NCBI GenBank assembly: GCA_021730225.1
Contig: CP072532.1
Location: 455,230-519,229 of the forward strand
Origin: Candidatus Vesicomyidisocius sp. Agig_15_S12
GTDB lineage: Bacteria > Pseudomonadota > Gammaproteobacteria > PS1 > Pseudothioglobaceae
Reading direction: 5' to 3'
DNA: 64,000 bases
Below are positions 49,996-58,155 of the stretch, piece by piece. Both the position numbers and the translations under genes were made by a program. The notes beneath the pieces are model-generated. The model was not told where the DNA came from, made no database searches, and saw nothing but the letters and a program-made list of their open reading frames with translations. The number at the start of each line of letters is the position of its first letter. The stretch's first letter is position 1.

Positions 49996-51015
49996 GTGGC
50001 AATAAAGGTATCAATTGATGCCTCAGGAGGAGATTATGGCATACCTGTTACTATTGTAGCAGGTATTAAAGCATTAAATATATTCCAAGATTTACATTTA
50101 TACTTTGTCGGTAATAAACCTAGCATCACAACTGAATTAGGCAAATATCCATCAAATACGCTTAATTCAAGATACACAATTATTCATGCAAGTGAAGTTG
50201 TATTAATGAATGAATCTCCAGCATTTGCATTACGAAAAAAGAAAGATTCTTCTATGCGTATTGCAATTAATCTAGTTAAAACATTTAAAGCAGATGCCTG
50301 TGTTAGTGCAGGTAATACTGGTGCACTTATGGCTATTTCTCGTTTTGTACTAAGAACCATTAAAGGTATTGACCGTCCTGCTATTATGGGACGTATGCCA
50401 ACCATAACTGGACATACACACATGCTAGATTTAGGGGCTAATGTTGATTCAAAGCCTAAAGCTTTAGTTGAATTTGCAACGATGGGTTCAATTGCTGTTA
50501 AACATACTGAAAATATTGAATCACCCACTATTGGTCTTCTTAATATTGGAGAAGAGGATATGAAGGGAAGTGAAAAAATTAGAAAAGCTGCTACTTTATT
50601 AAAAGCCTCTAACTTAAATTATGTAGGATTTGTTGAAGGTAATGATATTTATAAGGGTATCGTAGACTTAATTGTTTGCGATGGTTTTGAAGGTAATATT
50701 GCGTTAAAAGCTAGTGAAGGTGTAGCATCAATGATGGAACATTACCTAAAACAAGCATTTACTAGAAACTTATTAACCAAGTTAATTTCTTTAATTGCAA
50801 TACCAGTACTTAAAGATTTTAAATCTAGTCTTAACCCTGACAAATACAATGGTGCATCCTTGTTAGGACTGCGTGGTATTGTTGTTAAAAGTCATGGTAG
50901 TGCAAACATTGATTCATTTTTAACAGCAATTACTGAGGCTTATATTGAAGCTCATGCTAAAATCAGCGACAAAATATCACTTCAAATTTCAAAAGAATTA
51001 GAACATAATGAATAA
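49996..51015 (+). CDS. plsX: Phosphate acyltransferase PlsX
   Basis: 339 residues, normal length. GTG start (49996) giving MAIKVSIDASGGDYGI; SIDASGGD is the family's DAMGGD motif with Met replaced by Ser. ADACVSAGNTGALMAIS and LDLGANVDSKP are conserved. It makes acyl-phosphate from acyl-ACP, the first step of phospholipid synthesis before PlsY. It overlaps fabH by 8 bp. Confidence 0.97.
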   Translation: MAIKVSIDASGGDYGIPVTIVAGIKALNIFQDLHLYFVGNKPSITTELGKYPSNTLNSRYTIIHASEVVLMNESPAFALRKKKDSSMRIAINLVKTFKADACVSAGNTGALMAISRFVLRTIKGIDRPAIMGRMPTITGHTHMLDLGANVDSKPKALVEFATMGSIAVKHTENIESPTIGLLNIGEEDMKGSEKIRKAATLLKASNLNYVGFVEGNDIYKGIVDLIVCDGFEGNIALKASEGVASMMEHYLKQAFTRNLLTKLISLIAIPVLKDFKSSLNPDKYNGASLLGLRGIVVKSHGSANIDSFLTAITEAYIEAHAKISDKISLQISKELEHNE

Positions 51016-51952
51016 ATTCGCAAGAATCATCGGTACAGGTAGTTACTTACCACCTACCGTAATTACCAATGATGATTTATCAAAAACCATTAACACAACA
51101 AATGAGTGGATTGTTGCACGCACAGGTATTAAACAAAGACATAAAGTTACTAATGAAACAACTTGTGATTTAGCTGAAAAAGCAGCTAATCGTGCACTTG
51201 AAATGGCTGGTATTAATGTCAAAGATTTAGATTTGATTATTTTAGCAACTACCACAGCTGATAAAATTTTTCCTGCAACAGCAACCATATTACAAACCGC
51301 AATTGGTGCCTCATGCCCTGCATTTGATTTACAATCAGTTTGTGCAGGGTTTATCTTTGCACTAACCACAGCTGAGCAATATATCAAAGCTTCTGCTGCT
51401 AATAAAGTATTAGTTGTTGGTAGTGAAACTTTATCAAGAATTGTTAATTGGAATGACCGTTCTACTGCAGTTTTATTTGGTGATGGCGCTGGTGCTGTAG
51501 TATTAAGCGGCAGCGATAATACCGGTATTTTATATTCAAAACTATTTAGTGATGGAAATTATCTGTCTTCACTCCAAGTTAGTAATAATTACATTAATGA
51601 AGTGGGTTTTATTGAAATGTCTGGTAATGAAGTTTTTAAAATTGCCGTTAATCGCTTATCTTCTTTAGCAGAAAAAACACTTAAAGAAACTAATTTAAAT
51701 TCAAATAAATTAGATTGGATAGTACCACATCAAGCTAATATTCGTATTATATCTGCTGTTGCCAAACGCATCAAAACTCCAATGAATAAAGTAATTGTTA
51801 CTCTTGAAAATCATGGCAATACGTCCGCCGCCTCTATACCATTAGCACTGGATACAGCAGTTAGAGACGGCCGCATTAAAAGAGGTGACTATTTATTATT
51901 TGAAGGTATTGGTGCTGGTTTTAGTTGGGGCAGTATTCTAATTCAGTTTTAA
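51008..51952 (+). CDS. fabH: 3-Oxoacyl-ACP synthase III (FabH)
   Basis: 314 residues. The catalytic triad is visible: Cys112 in QSVCAGF, His in VPHQANIRII and Asn in LENHGNTSAAS. The conserved WIVARTGIKQRH and GAGAVVLSG blocks are intact. It condenses acetyl-CoA with malonyl-ACP to start fatty acid synthesis. The usual following genes fabD-fabG-acpP are absent here; the convergent ispA overlaps its end by 4 bp. Confidence 0.97.
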   Translation: MNKFARIIGTGSYLPPTVITNDDLSKTINTTNEWIVARTGIKQRHKVTNETTCDLAEKAANRALEMAGINVKDLDLIILATTTADKIFPATATILQTAIGASCPAFDLQSVCAGFIFALTTAEQYIKASAANKVLVVGSETLSRIVNWNDRSTAVLFGDGAGAVVLSGSDNTGILYSKLFSDGNYLSSLQVSNNYINEVGFIEMSGNEVFKIAVNRLSSLAEKTLKETNLNSNKLDWIVPHQANIRIISAVAKRIKTPMNKVIVTLENHGNTSAASIPLALDTAVRDGRIKRGDYLLFEGIGAGFSWGSILIQF

Positions 51953-52803
51953 AACAATCTTTCTTGTAATTTAGCTGTTAATTGTTGTAATTCTACTGCA
52001 TCTACACTTAATAAAGCTATCTCATCAATAGCTTTTTCGTATAAATCCTTATAAGCAAGTCTTGATTTATCCAATCCCAATAAGGATGGATAGGTAGGCT
52101 TGTTTTTATACTCATCAGAATATTGATTTTTACCTAATAACTCATCAGGTGTTTCAATATCAAGAACGTCATCTTGAATCTGATATGCCAAACCAATATC
52201 TTTAGAAAAAACATTTAAAATAGCCTGATCCTTATTGTTACAATTTTTAGAAACAATTGCACCTAGATTAACTGCACAATTTAATAATGCACCTGTTTTT
52301 TTTCGGTGCATAGTTTCTAACGTTGTAATGTTCACTTGTTTTGCAATAATAGACAGGTCAATTGCTTGACCTTCTGCCATTTCAAATGAGGCATGCGTTA
52401 AAGACTTTATTAACTTAATTTTTGTATCAGAACCAATCAAATTATCATTAACCAACACCTTAAATGCCAATGTTTGCAAACCATCACCTGCTAAAATTGC
52501 TTGAGCTTCTCCAAAAAGCTTGTGACAAGTTGGTTGATTGTGGCGTATATCATCATCATCCATAGCCGGTAAATCATCATGAATTAAAGAATATGCATGG
52601 ATAAACTCAACGGCACAACTACTAGAATCAACTAAATCCAAATGTGTACTAAAAATATTAGCAACAGAATAAGTAAGAATAGGCCTAAAACGTTTACCAT
52701 TGGTTAATGTACTATAACGCATTGCTTTAGTCAAATAACCATGTACTGGTAAATATTTCTCTAATTTAGTATTAATCCTCGTGATGTAAGTATTAAAGTC
52801 CAT
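51949..52803 (-). CDS. ispA: Farnesyl diphosphate synthase (polyprenyl synthetase)
   Basis: 284 residues. The first Asp-rich motif is HDDLPAMDDDD (about 75-85), the second is QIQDDVLDIE, and the TNGKRFRP isopentenyl-PP site lies near 35. It condenses IPP with DMAPP/GPP to farnesyl-PP for undecaprenyl and quinone side chains. It follows xseB by 49 bp as in E. coli (xseB-ispA-dxs), but dxs does not follow; the convergent fabH does. Confidence 0.95.
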   Translation of the reverse strand: MDFNTYITRINTKLEKYLPVHGYLTKAMRYSTLTNGKRFRPILTYSVANIFSTHLDLVDSSSCAVEFIHAYSLIHDDLPAMDDDDIRHNQPTCHKLFGEAQAILAGDGLQTLAFKVLVNDNLIGSDTKIKLIKSLTHASFEMAEGQAIDLSIIAKQVNITTLETMHRKKTGALLNCAVNLGAIVSKNCNNKDQAILNVFSKDIGLAYQIQDDVLDIETPDELLGKNQYSDEYKNKPTYPSLLGLDKSRLAYKDLYEKAIDEIALLSVDAVELQQLTAKLQERLF

Positions 52804-52852
52804 TACTAAAAAGTATTAATATAATATTTAACACTTAGTATAATACAAAATA

Positions 52853-53077
52853 TTACACCCTCTTTAGTGGTTTTTCGTTCGTATAATTGTATTGTTCAGT
52901 TAGCATGGAAATTTTTTGTTCTACTTTATTGAGTGCGTTTTGACATTGTTTAGTTAATTCAACACCTTTAGAAAAGTGATTAAGCGAATCTTCGAGATTT
53001 AAATCATCAGATTCCATGGCTTTTACATTTTTTTCTAAATTGATTAAACCTTGGTTAAAATTAAATTTTTCTGACAT
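52853..53077 (-). CDS. xseB: Exodeoxyribonuclease VII small subunit
   Basis: 74 residues; E. coli XseB has 80. The two-helix pattern FNQGLINLEKNVKAMESDDL and LEDSLNHFSKGVELTKQCQN is diagnostic. It is the partner of XseA (not in the window) in ssDNA degradation and mismatch repair. It lies upstream of ispA on the same strand. Confidence 0.93.
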   Translation of the reverse strand: MSEKFNFNQGLINLEKNVKAMESDDLNLEDSLNHFSKGVELTKQCQNALNKVEQKISMLTEQYNYTNEKPLKRV

Positions 53078-53448
53078 TTTATATTTTTTCCTCGCTATCC
53101 GATTTACTTATTATTTTATCCATTATTTTTGTTATAAATATTCTTTTAAGTATAGTAAACAGTTTAGTTAAAAACTAACACAATAATAAATTTTGATATT
53201 CTTTCTTATAAAATATGAATCATATATGTAAATAATACTAAGTACTATTCTAATACACCTATTTATCTATATAAATTATCAATCTTTATAAATATGATTC
53301 ATAACCTTTTAAATAAACACAAAAGAAGAGGTAAATCTAGTTAATAAGTGTCAAATTCTAAGTTTTTAACTCTTAACCATCTACGTTACTTCTGAAAGAA
53401 ATAACATTCTGATAAACATAGGTTAGTTCAACTTAAACGACCTTGTAA
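53078..53448. other. 371-bp gap between pcnB and xseB with no identifiable gene
   Basis: The region lies downstream of pcnB on its strand, where folK is common in related bacteria. I translated the minus strand and saw only scattered short peptides; one stretch (NLEFDTY*LDLPLLL) recalls the FolK 'R.LDLDLLL' block but is too short to call. No hairpin of note. Confidence 0.4.
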
Positions 53449-54600
53449 TTAAGACTGATTTAATTGTTGAGTTTTGTGCCAAAATTTAGCTACCTTAGCT
53501 AATTCAGGGTTGATACTTATAGAACGTAGTAATAAAAAATCATACGCCATTCTAAAACGTGGATTTTTTAGCAATTCTTTGACTTTTTTAGGATTCATAC
53601 TTTCTAATCTTGGCTGTATCATCCAGATATCTTTAATTCTACTACTAAGCCATCTTGGTAACGAAACTTGTTTAATTTGTTCAATAATAACTTCTTCTGA
53701 AGCTTGATTCATGGCTAAAGATGTAGAACATTGTTTCTTTTTAATCGCAAAAAAACGTTCATTTTGAGCCTGCCATAAAAATACAGCAAATAAAAAAACA
53801 GGTGTTACAGATTGGTTTCTTTTAATTCTATCTGATGTATTTAATAAGGCTTTTTTTATAAATTCATTCTTATGAGTTTGTTTAAATAAATATTTAAACA
53901 AACCATATTCCTCTAAGCGTTGATATATTTTAAACCCATATTCATTATGAAATAATTTAATACACTCTTCATATAAACGTATTGTAGAGATATTACCAAG
54001 AAGTGGTGCTTGCTCAAAAATAGCCGACTTAATCTCATTACTTAAATGAAAGTCTAATTTAGTTTGAAATCTAATAACTCTAATCATGCGCACTGGGTCT
54101 TGCTCAAATCTTTTTTTTGGATTTCCAATAACATGTAACTCTTGTACTTTTATATCTTGAAGCCCACCCACATAATCAATAACTTCTTGTGTTTCAATGT
54201 CGTAATAAAGTGCATTAATACTCAAATCTCTACGTACAACATCATCTTCAATATTACCATAACAGTTATCACGCATAATAACCCCGTTATTAGCCACTTG
54301 TACTTTCCCCGATCTAAAGGTAGCCACTTCAATAAATTTATGCGCTGAAAACATAACGTGTACCAAACGAAACCGCCTACCAATCAAGCGTGAATGTTTA
54401 AATAATTTATGTACTTGTTCTGGTTTGGCATTGGTTGCAATGTCAAAATCTTTTGGTATTAAACTTAAAAGAAAATCTCTAACACAACCTCCTACTAAAT
54501 AGGCTTTAAACCCAGCTTTATTTATAATATTAATAACCTTTAGAGCATCTTTATCTAGAAGATTTCTATCAAACTTAACACTCTGACGAATGACTTTCAT
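53449..54600 (-). CDS. pcnB: Poly(A) polymerase I
   Basis: 383 residues; E. coli PcnB has about 465. The nucleotidyltransferase motif is AYLVGGCVRDFLL (about 34-46) with DFDIAT (about 51-56) giving the two catalytic Asps. RRFRLVHVMF and DVVRRDLSINALYYD are typical of PcnB. RNA-binding region: VGGLQDIKVQELHVIGNPKKRFEQDPVRMIRVIRF. The basic C-terminal extension is short. It adds 3' poly(A) tails that promote RNA decay. CCA-adding enzyme is the alternative, but 'RLIGRRFRLVHV' favours PcnB. Confidence 0.88.
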   Translation of the reverse strand: MKVIRQSVKFDRNLLDKDALKVINIINKAGFKAYLVGGCVRDFLLSLIPKDFDIATNAKPEQVHKLFKHSRLIGRRFRLVHVMFSAHKFIEVATFRSGKVQVANNGVIMRDNCYGNIEDDVVRRDLSINALYYDIETQEVIDYVGGLQDIKVQELHVIGNPKKRFEQDPVRMIRVIRFQTKLDFHLSNEIKSAIFEQAPLLGNISTIRLYEECIKLFHNEYGFKIYQRLEEYGLFKYLFKQTHKNEFIKKALLNTSDRIKRNQSVTPVFLFAVFLWQAQNERFFAIKKKQCSTSLAMNQASEEVIIEQIKQVSLPRWLSSRIKDIWMIQPRLESMNPKKVKELLKNPRFRMAYDFLLLRSISINPELAKVAKFWHKTQQLNQS

Positions 54601-54608
54601 AAAAAATA

Positions 54609-55007
54609 CTAGCCTTGATACTGCAAATCAACTTTGGTTTTGAATGTCCAGTCTTTTTGCTTGTGTTCAGCAATTATGGTTGTATAAATACCACCACGAA
54701 CATTAAAAATTGCTTTTAACCGCATAAATCTTGGATTACTTGCTTGAATCAAATCATTAAGAATTTTATTAGTAACTGCCTCATGAAATTCACCCTTACT
54801 TCGATACGACCAAATATACATTTTTAATGATTTTAATTCTATACATACTTTATCGGCAATATACTCAAGATACAATGTAGCAAAATCAGGTTGTCCTGTT
54901 TTAGGGCATAGACATGTAAACTCTGGTATGTTAATTTGAATAATAAAATTACGTTCAATATTAGGATTATCAAAAACCTTTAAATTTTTATTAGGTTGAG
55001 ATGGCAT
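54609..55007 (-). CDS. queF: NADPH-dependent 7-cyano-7-deazaguanine reductase QueF
   Basis: 132 residues from the ATG at 55007, which is preceded by AAAGGA; upstream ATG (55031) and TTG (55049) starts would add residues without homology. It is the short, unimodular QueF type: the nucleophile region [20 protein letters not shown], then the [21 protein letters not shown] block (E(S/L)KSLK NADPH motif) and [10 protein letters not shown]. It reduces preQ0 to preQ1 for queuosine in tRNA. It lies 8 bp before pcnB on the same strand. Confidence 0.93.
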   Translation of the reverse strand: MPSQPNKNLKVFDNPNIERNFIIQINIPEFTCLCPKTGQPDFATLYLEYIADKVCIELKSLKMYIWSYRSKGEFHEAVTNKILNDLIQASNPRFMRLKAIFNVRGGIYTTIIAEHKQKDWTFKTKVDLQYQG

Positions 55008-55148
55008 TAAAATTTTTCCTTTAAAAAACATGGTTATTTTACGCGTCAAAAAGTGTAGCGCTCTTTATAAAAAATCTAACTAAAAATAATAAATGTAATA
55101 ATTTTTATTATTGGTAATTTTATTAAATTATTTTTTATTAAGATAGTG

Positions 55149-56318
55149 TCAAAAAAAATTGGTAAATACTCTATCTCTAATTGAATAAAAAATAAAAATT
55201 AGTAACAACATAACTAAATGTACCCACCACAGTCCAATAATTGGTAAAGATTCTCCCCGTTCTAAGACTGATTTAGAAATTAGCAAAGCATTATTATATA
55301 AAATAAATACAACAATACCAATTAATACGCCTAAATTTCTACCTCTCTGCTGGGAAGTTTTTCCAAGTAGTACACCAAGCGCTGACAAAATTAAAATACT
55401 CAAGGGCTGAGATATTCTCCATTGAAACTCTGCTATTTCTGTAAGTTTTTTAGAAAGAAACAATTCAAGTGTTGATTTTGATTCTACTTTAGTAACCTTG
55501 CTAATTAATTTTTTCACACTTCCGTCAATAATTTGTATATCATACAAATTAAAATTTAATATCTTTTTCTTTGCATCTAAAGTAAATCCATGATAATTAG
55601 TACCGTCTTTAAGACGTAAATACACACTATTAGTGTTTAAATTAGTGTATTTTTTAGCCTGTTTCGCTAAGATTATAACTGGCTCATTATTAACCAAAGT
55701 GTAAATAAAAATCCCTTCCATATTTTGTTCTTTAGGATTATTAGAATTACTTACTTTTGATGCAAAGAAAATAATTTCACCATTTTTAAACTCTTGAAAT
55801 TCTCTTTCTTTAATAAAAGAAAATTTAGATATATTTTTACTATGATCTATAATCAAGTCTTTTTGCTGCTTAGACCAAGGTACTAGAACTGTCGTTAAAA
55901 TAACAATAACAATAACAATAACAATAACAAGTGGTTGAATGAATACCATAAAATGTTTATTGTTCAAACCTAATGAGTTCATTATGACAGCCTCTGAGTT
56001 TTTGTACAGCTTGTTAATACTCAAAATAATAGCCAATAATAAAGATAAAGACAAAATTGGCACAACATCTACAATCATATTAAAACCAACTAGTGGTAAT
56101 AGATCTTTAACAGGTATGCCTTCTTCTAGACTCTCTTTAACCACTAGTACTAACTGATTACCAAAAACCACTAAACTAATCACAATAAATACTGCACTCA
56201 AAATCACCAATGTATTACGCATTAGATATCTAGCTAAGATGCTATTTTGTAATTTAAAAGCTTTTTTTGCTATAATAAAGATTCCATACCTTGGGTATGT
56301 GCTTAAGGCGATTAACAA
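55149..56318 (-). CDS. lptF: LPS export permease LptF
   Basis: 389 residues at most. YjgP/YjgQ family: helices at about 33-55, 65-90, 105-130 (N-terminal) and three near the C terminus, enclosing a periplasmic beta-jellyroll (about 140-290). RYLMRNTLVILSAVFIVISL starts the conserved part; GKTSQQRGRNLGVLIGI is the usual last-loop motif. LptF with LptG and LptB extracts LPS for LptC/A/D. The start is doubtful: the only ATG/GTG/TTG codons are a TTG at 56318 and an ATG at 56222 inside the conserved helix. It lies 46 bp after rho. Confidence 0.88.
   Translation of the reverse strand: MLIALSTYPRYGIFIIAKKAFKLQNSILARYLMRNTLVILSAVFIVISLVVFGNQLVLVVKESLEEGIPVKDLLPLVGFNMIVDVVPILSLSLLLAIILSINKLYKNSEAVIMNSLGLNNKHFMVFIQPLVIVIVIVIVILTTVLVPWSKQQKDLIIDHSKNISKFSFIKEREFQEFKNGEIIFFASKVSNSNNPKEQNMEGIFIYTLVNNEPVIILAKQAKKYTNLNTNSVYLRLKDGTNYHGFTLDAKKKILNFNLYDIQIIDGSVKKLISKVTKVESKSTLELFLSKKLTEIAEFQWRISQPLSILILSALGVLLGKTSQQRGRNLGVLIGIVVFILYNNALLISKSVLERGESLPIIGLWWVHLVMLLLIFIFYSIRDRVFTNFF
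55899..55928 (-). repeat. lptF: Hexanucleotide microsatellite (AATAAC)x5 inside lptF
   Basis: Five perfect copies on the plus strand from 55899 to 55928. On the coding strand they encode alternating Val-Ile in the third transmembrane helix (VIVIVIVI). Copy-number change would keep frame and vary helix length by two residues per unit. Confidence 0.95.
56285..56299. other. Small inverted repeat at the presumed start of lptF
   Basis: CATACC (56285-56290) and GGTATG (56294-56299) form a 6-bp stem with a 3-nt loop, inside the first codons of the annotated lptF frame and downstream of rho. There is no T-run, so a weak terminator or a start-site hairpin is only a guess. Confidence 0.25.
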
Positions 56319-56364
56319 ACACTCGAAATGATTAAATTAAACAATGATTTTTTAAATCAATTTA

Positions 56365-57627
56365 TTACTTCTTTTGCGACATTAAAGCAAAAAATTCGTC
56401 ATTAGTTTTAGTCAACTTTAAACGATTAATTAAGAATTCAGCTGCTTCGACAGTATCCATTGGATGTAAAATCTTTCGTAAAATCCATATTTTTTGTAAT
56501 TCTTTTTCATCAGTAATTAATTCTTCACGACGTGTACCAGAAGCATTAATGTTAATCGCTGGAAAAATTCGTTTCTCACTTAAGCGTTTCTCCAAATGAA
56601 GTTCCATATTACCAGTACCTTTGAATTCTTGATAAATAACTTCATCCATTTTTGAGCCAGTATCAATCAATGCAGTGGCAATAATAGTAATACTACCTCC
56701 ATTTTCAATATTTCTTGCCGCTCCAAAAAAACGTTTAGGACGTTGTAGCGCATTAGCATCAACCCCACCTGTTAAAACTTTACCTGATGAAGGAGAAATT
56801 GTATTATAAGCACGTGCCAAACGTGTAATTGAGTCTAATAAAATTATCACATCTTTGCCTTGTTCTGAACGTCGTTTTGTTTTTTGGATAACCATTTCAG
56901 CAACTTGCACATGACGTTTTGCTGGTTCATCAAACGTTGAAGCGATTACCTCTCCACGAACAGTACGAGCCATTTCCGTCACCTCTTCAGGACGCTCATC
57001 GATTAAAAGCACAATAAGTTCACATTCTGGATGGTTAACCGAAATAGACGTAGCAATATTTTGCATAATCATAGTTTTACCTGCCTTGGGAGGCGCAACT
57101 AATAAACCTCTTTGACCTTTTCCAAATGGTGCAACCAGATCAATTACTCTAGCAGTAATATCCTCGGTACCACCATTGCCAACTTCTAAATTAATCCTTT
57201 CATTAGGATGAATAGGTGTTAGTGAAGCAAATGGAATCCTATTCCTAACATTATCTGGATCTTCACTATTCACTTCTGATACCTTAATTAAAGCAAAATA
57301 CTTTTCACCTTTTTTAGGTGCTCTAATTTTCCCCGCAACCAAATCACCAGTCGATAAATTAAAACGTCTAATTTGATTAGGCGAAATATAAATATCATCT
57401 GCACCTGAGGTATAAGAATCATCACTTGATCTTAAAAAACCATAACCATCTTGCAACACATCCAAAACACCATCACCCAAAACTTCCTCATCATTAGCCG
57501 CTTTGGCTTTAAGAATAATAAAAATTAAGGTTTGTTTTTTAGCTCTAGAAATATTTTCTGCACCTAAAGATTGTGCCAGTTCTAGTAATTTCTCTGGGCT
57601 AAATTTTTTTAGTTCTGATAATTTCAT
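56365..57627 (-). CDS. rho: Transcription termination factor Rho
   Basis: 420 residues from ATG 57627 ([19 protein letters not shown]), the family's usual beginning; an ATG at 57639 adds four. The RNA-binding cold-shock domain has [22 protein letters not shown]. The ATPase has P-loop [11 protein letters not shown] (about 175), Walker [17 protein letters not shown] and the secondary RNA site [11 protein letters not shown]. It acts as a hexameric helicase ending transcription. It lies downstream of trxA on the same strand, the classical trxA-rho order. It is important here because many genes lack visible intrinsic terminators. Confidence 0.98.
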   Translation of the reverse strand: MKLSELKKFSPEKLLELAQSLGAENISRAKKQTLIFIILKAKAANDEEVLGDGVLDVLQDGYGFLRSSDDSYTSGADDIYISPNQIRRFNLSTGDLVAGKIRAPKKGEKYFALIKVSEVNSEDPDNVRNRIPFASLTPIHPNERINLEVGNGGTEDITARVIDLVAPFGKGQRGLLVAPPKAGKTMIMQNIATSISVNHPECELIVLLIDERPEEVTEMARTVRGEVIASTFDEPAKRHVQVAEMVIQKTKRRSEQGKDVIILLDSITRLARAYNTISPSSGKVLTGGVDANALQRPKRFFGAARNIENGGSITIIATALIDTGSKMDEVIYQEFKGTGNMELHLEKRLSEKRIFPAININASGTRREELITDEKELQKIWILRKILHPMDTVEAAEFLINRLKLTKTNDEFFALMSQKK

Positions 57628-57742
57628 GAATGTGTCCATATTAAGGTTAAGTATTTTTACTTAATTAGAGATGCGTATCTAAAATACTATAAAACTTTGT
57701 TAAACTAACTACTTAATAGAAAAATAATCAGTTATTTAGTCT

Positions 57743-58069
57743 TTAAATATTAGCGTCGATAAATGCACTAAGTTCTGCTTTTGAAAGTGCACCCATTTTG
57801 GTTGCTTGAACAACACCATCAAAAAATAACAACATAGTTGGAATGCCACGAATTCCATACTTTGATGGTGTTTTTTGATTCTCATCTATATTAATTTTAG
57901 CAATAAGAACCCTACCATCATATTCATCAGCAATTTCGTCTAATACAAGCATTAGAGTCTTGCACGGTCCACACCACTGTGCCCAAAAATCTACTAATAC
58001 CACTTGTGATGAATTAACAACTTCTGCTTCAAAAGAGGCATCAACTACTATTTTAATTTTATCGTTCAT
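57743..58069 (-). CDS. trxA: Thioredoxin 1
   Basis: 108 residues, E. coli length. The active site WCGPCK is at 32-37 within LVDFWAQWCGPCKTL, and the cis-Pro loop reads RGIPTMLLFFDG. It is a general disulfide reductase and electron donor for NrdA, whose operon lies at 11-15 kb. It is 115 bp upstream of rho. Confidence 0.98.
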   Translation of the reverse strand: MNDKIKIVVDASFEAEVVNSSQVVLVDFWAQWCGPCKTLMLVLDEIADEYDGRVLIAKINIDENQKTPSKYGIRGIPTMLLFFDGVVQATKMGALSKAELSAFIDANI

Positions 58070-58155
58070 ATTTTTATATTAATCTGAAATTAAAAAACAG
58101 CAGAACTTGATAACTGCGTGAAATTATATCATTATTTAACTAGTATAATTCTTAT

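Noticed and set aside
53078-53448. Possible folK remnant after pcnB
   Set aside because: Only one short stretch recalls FolK; no ordered series of matches as in ftsW or gph.
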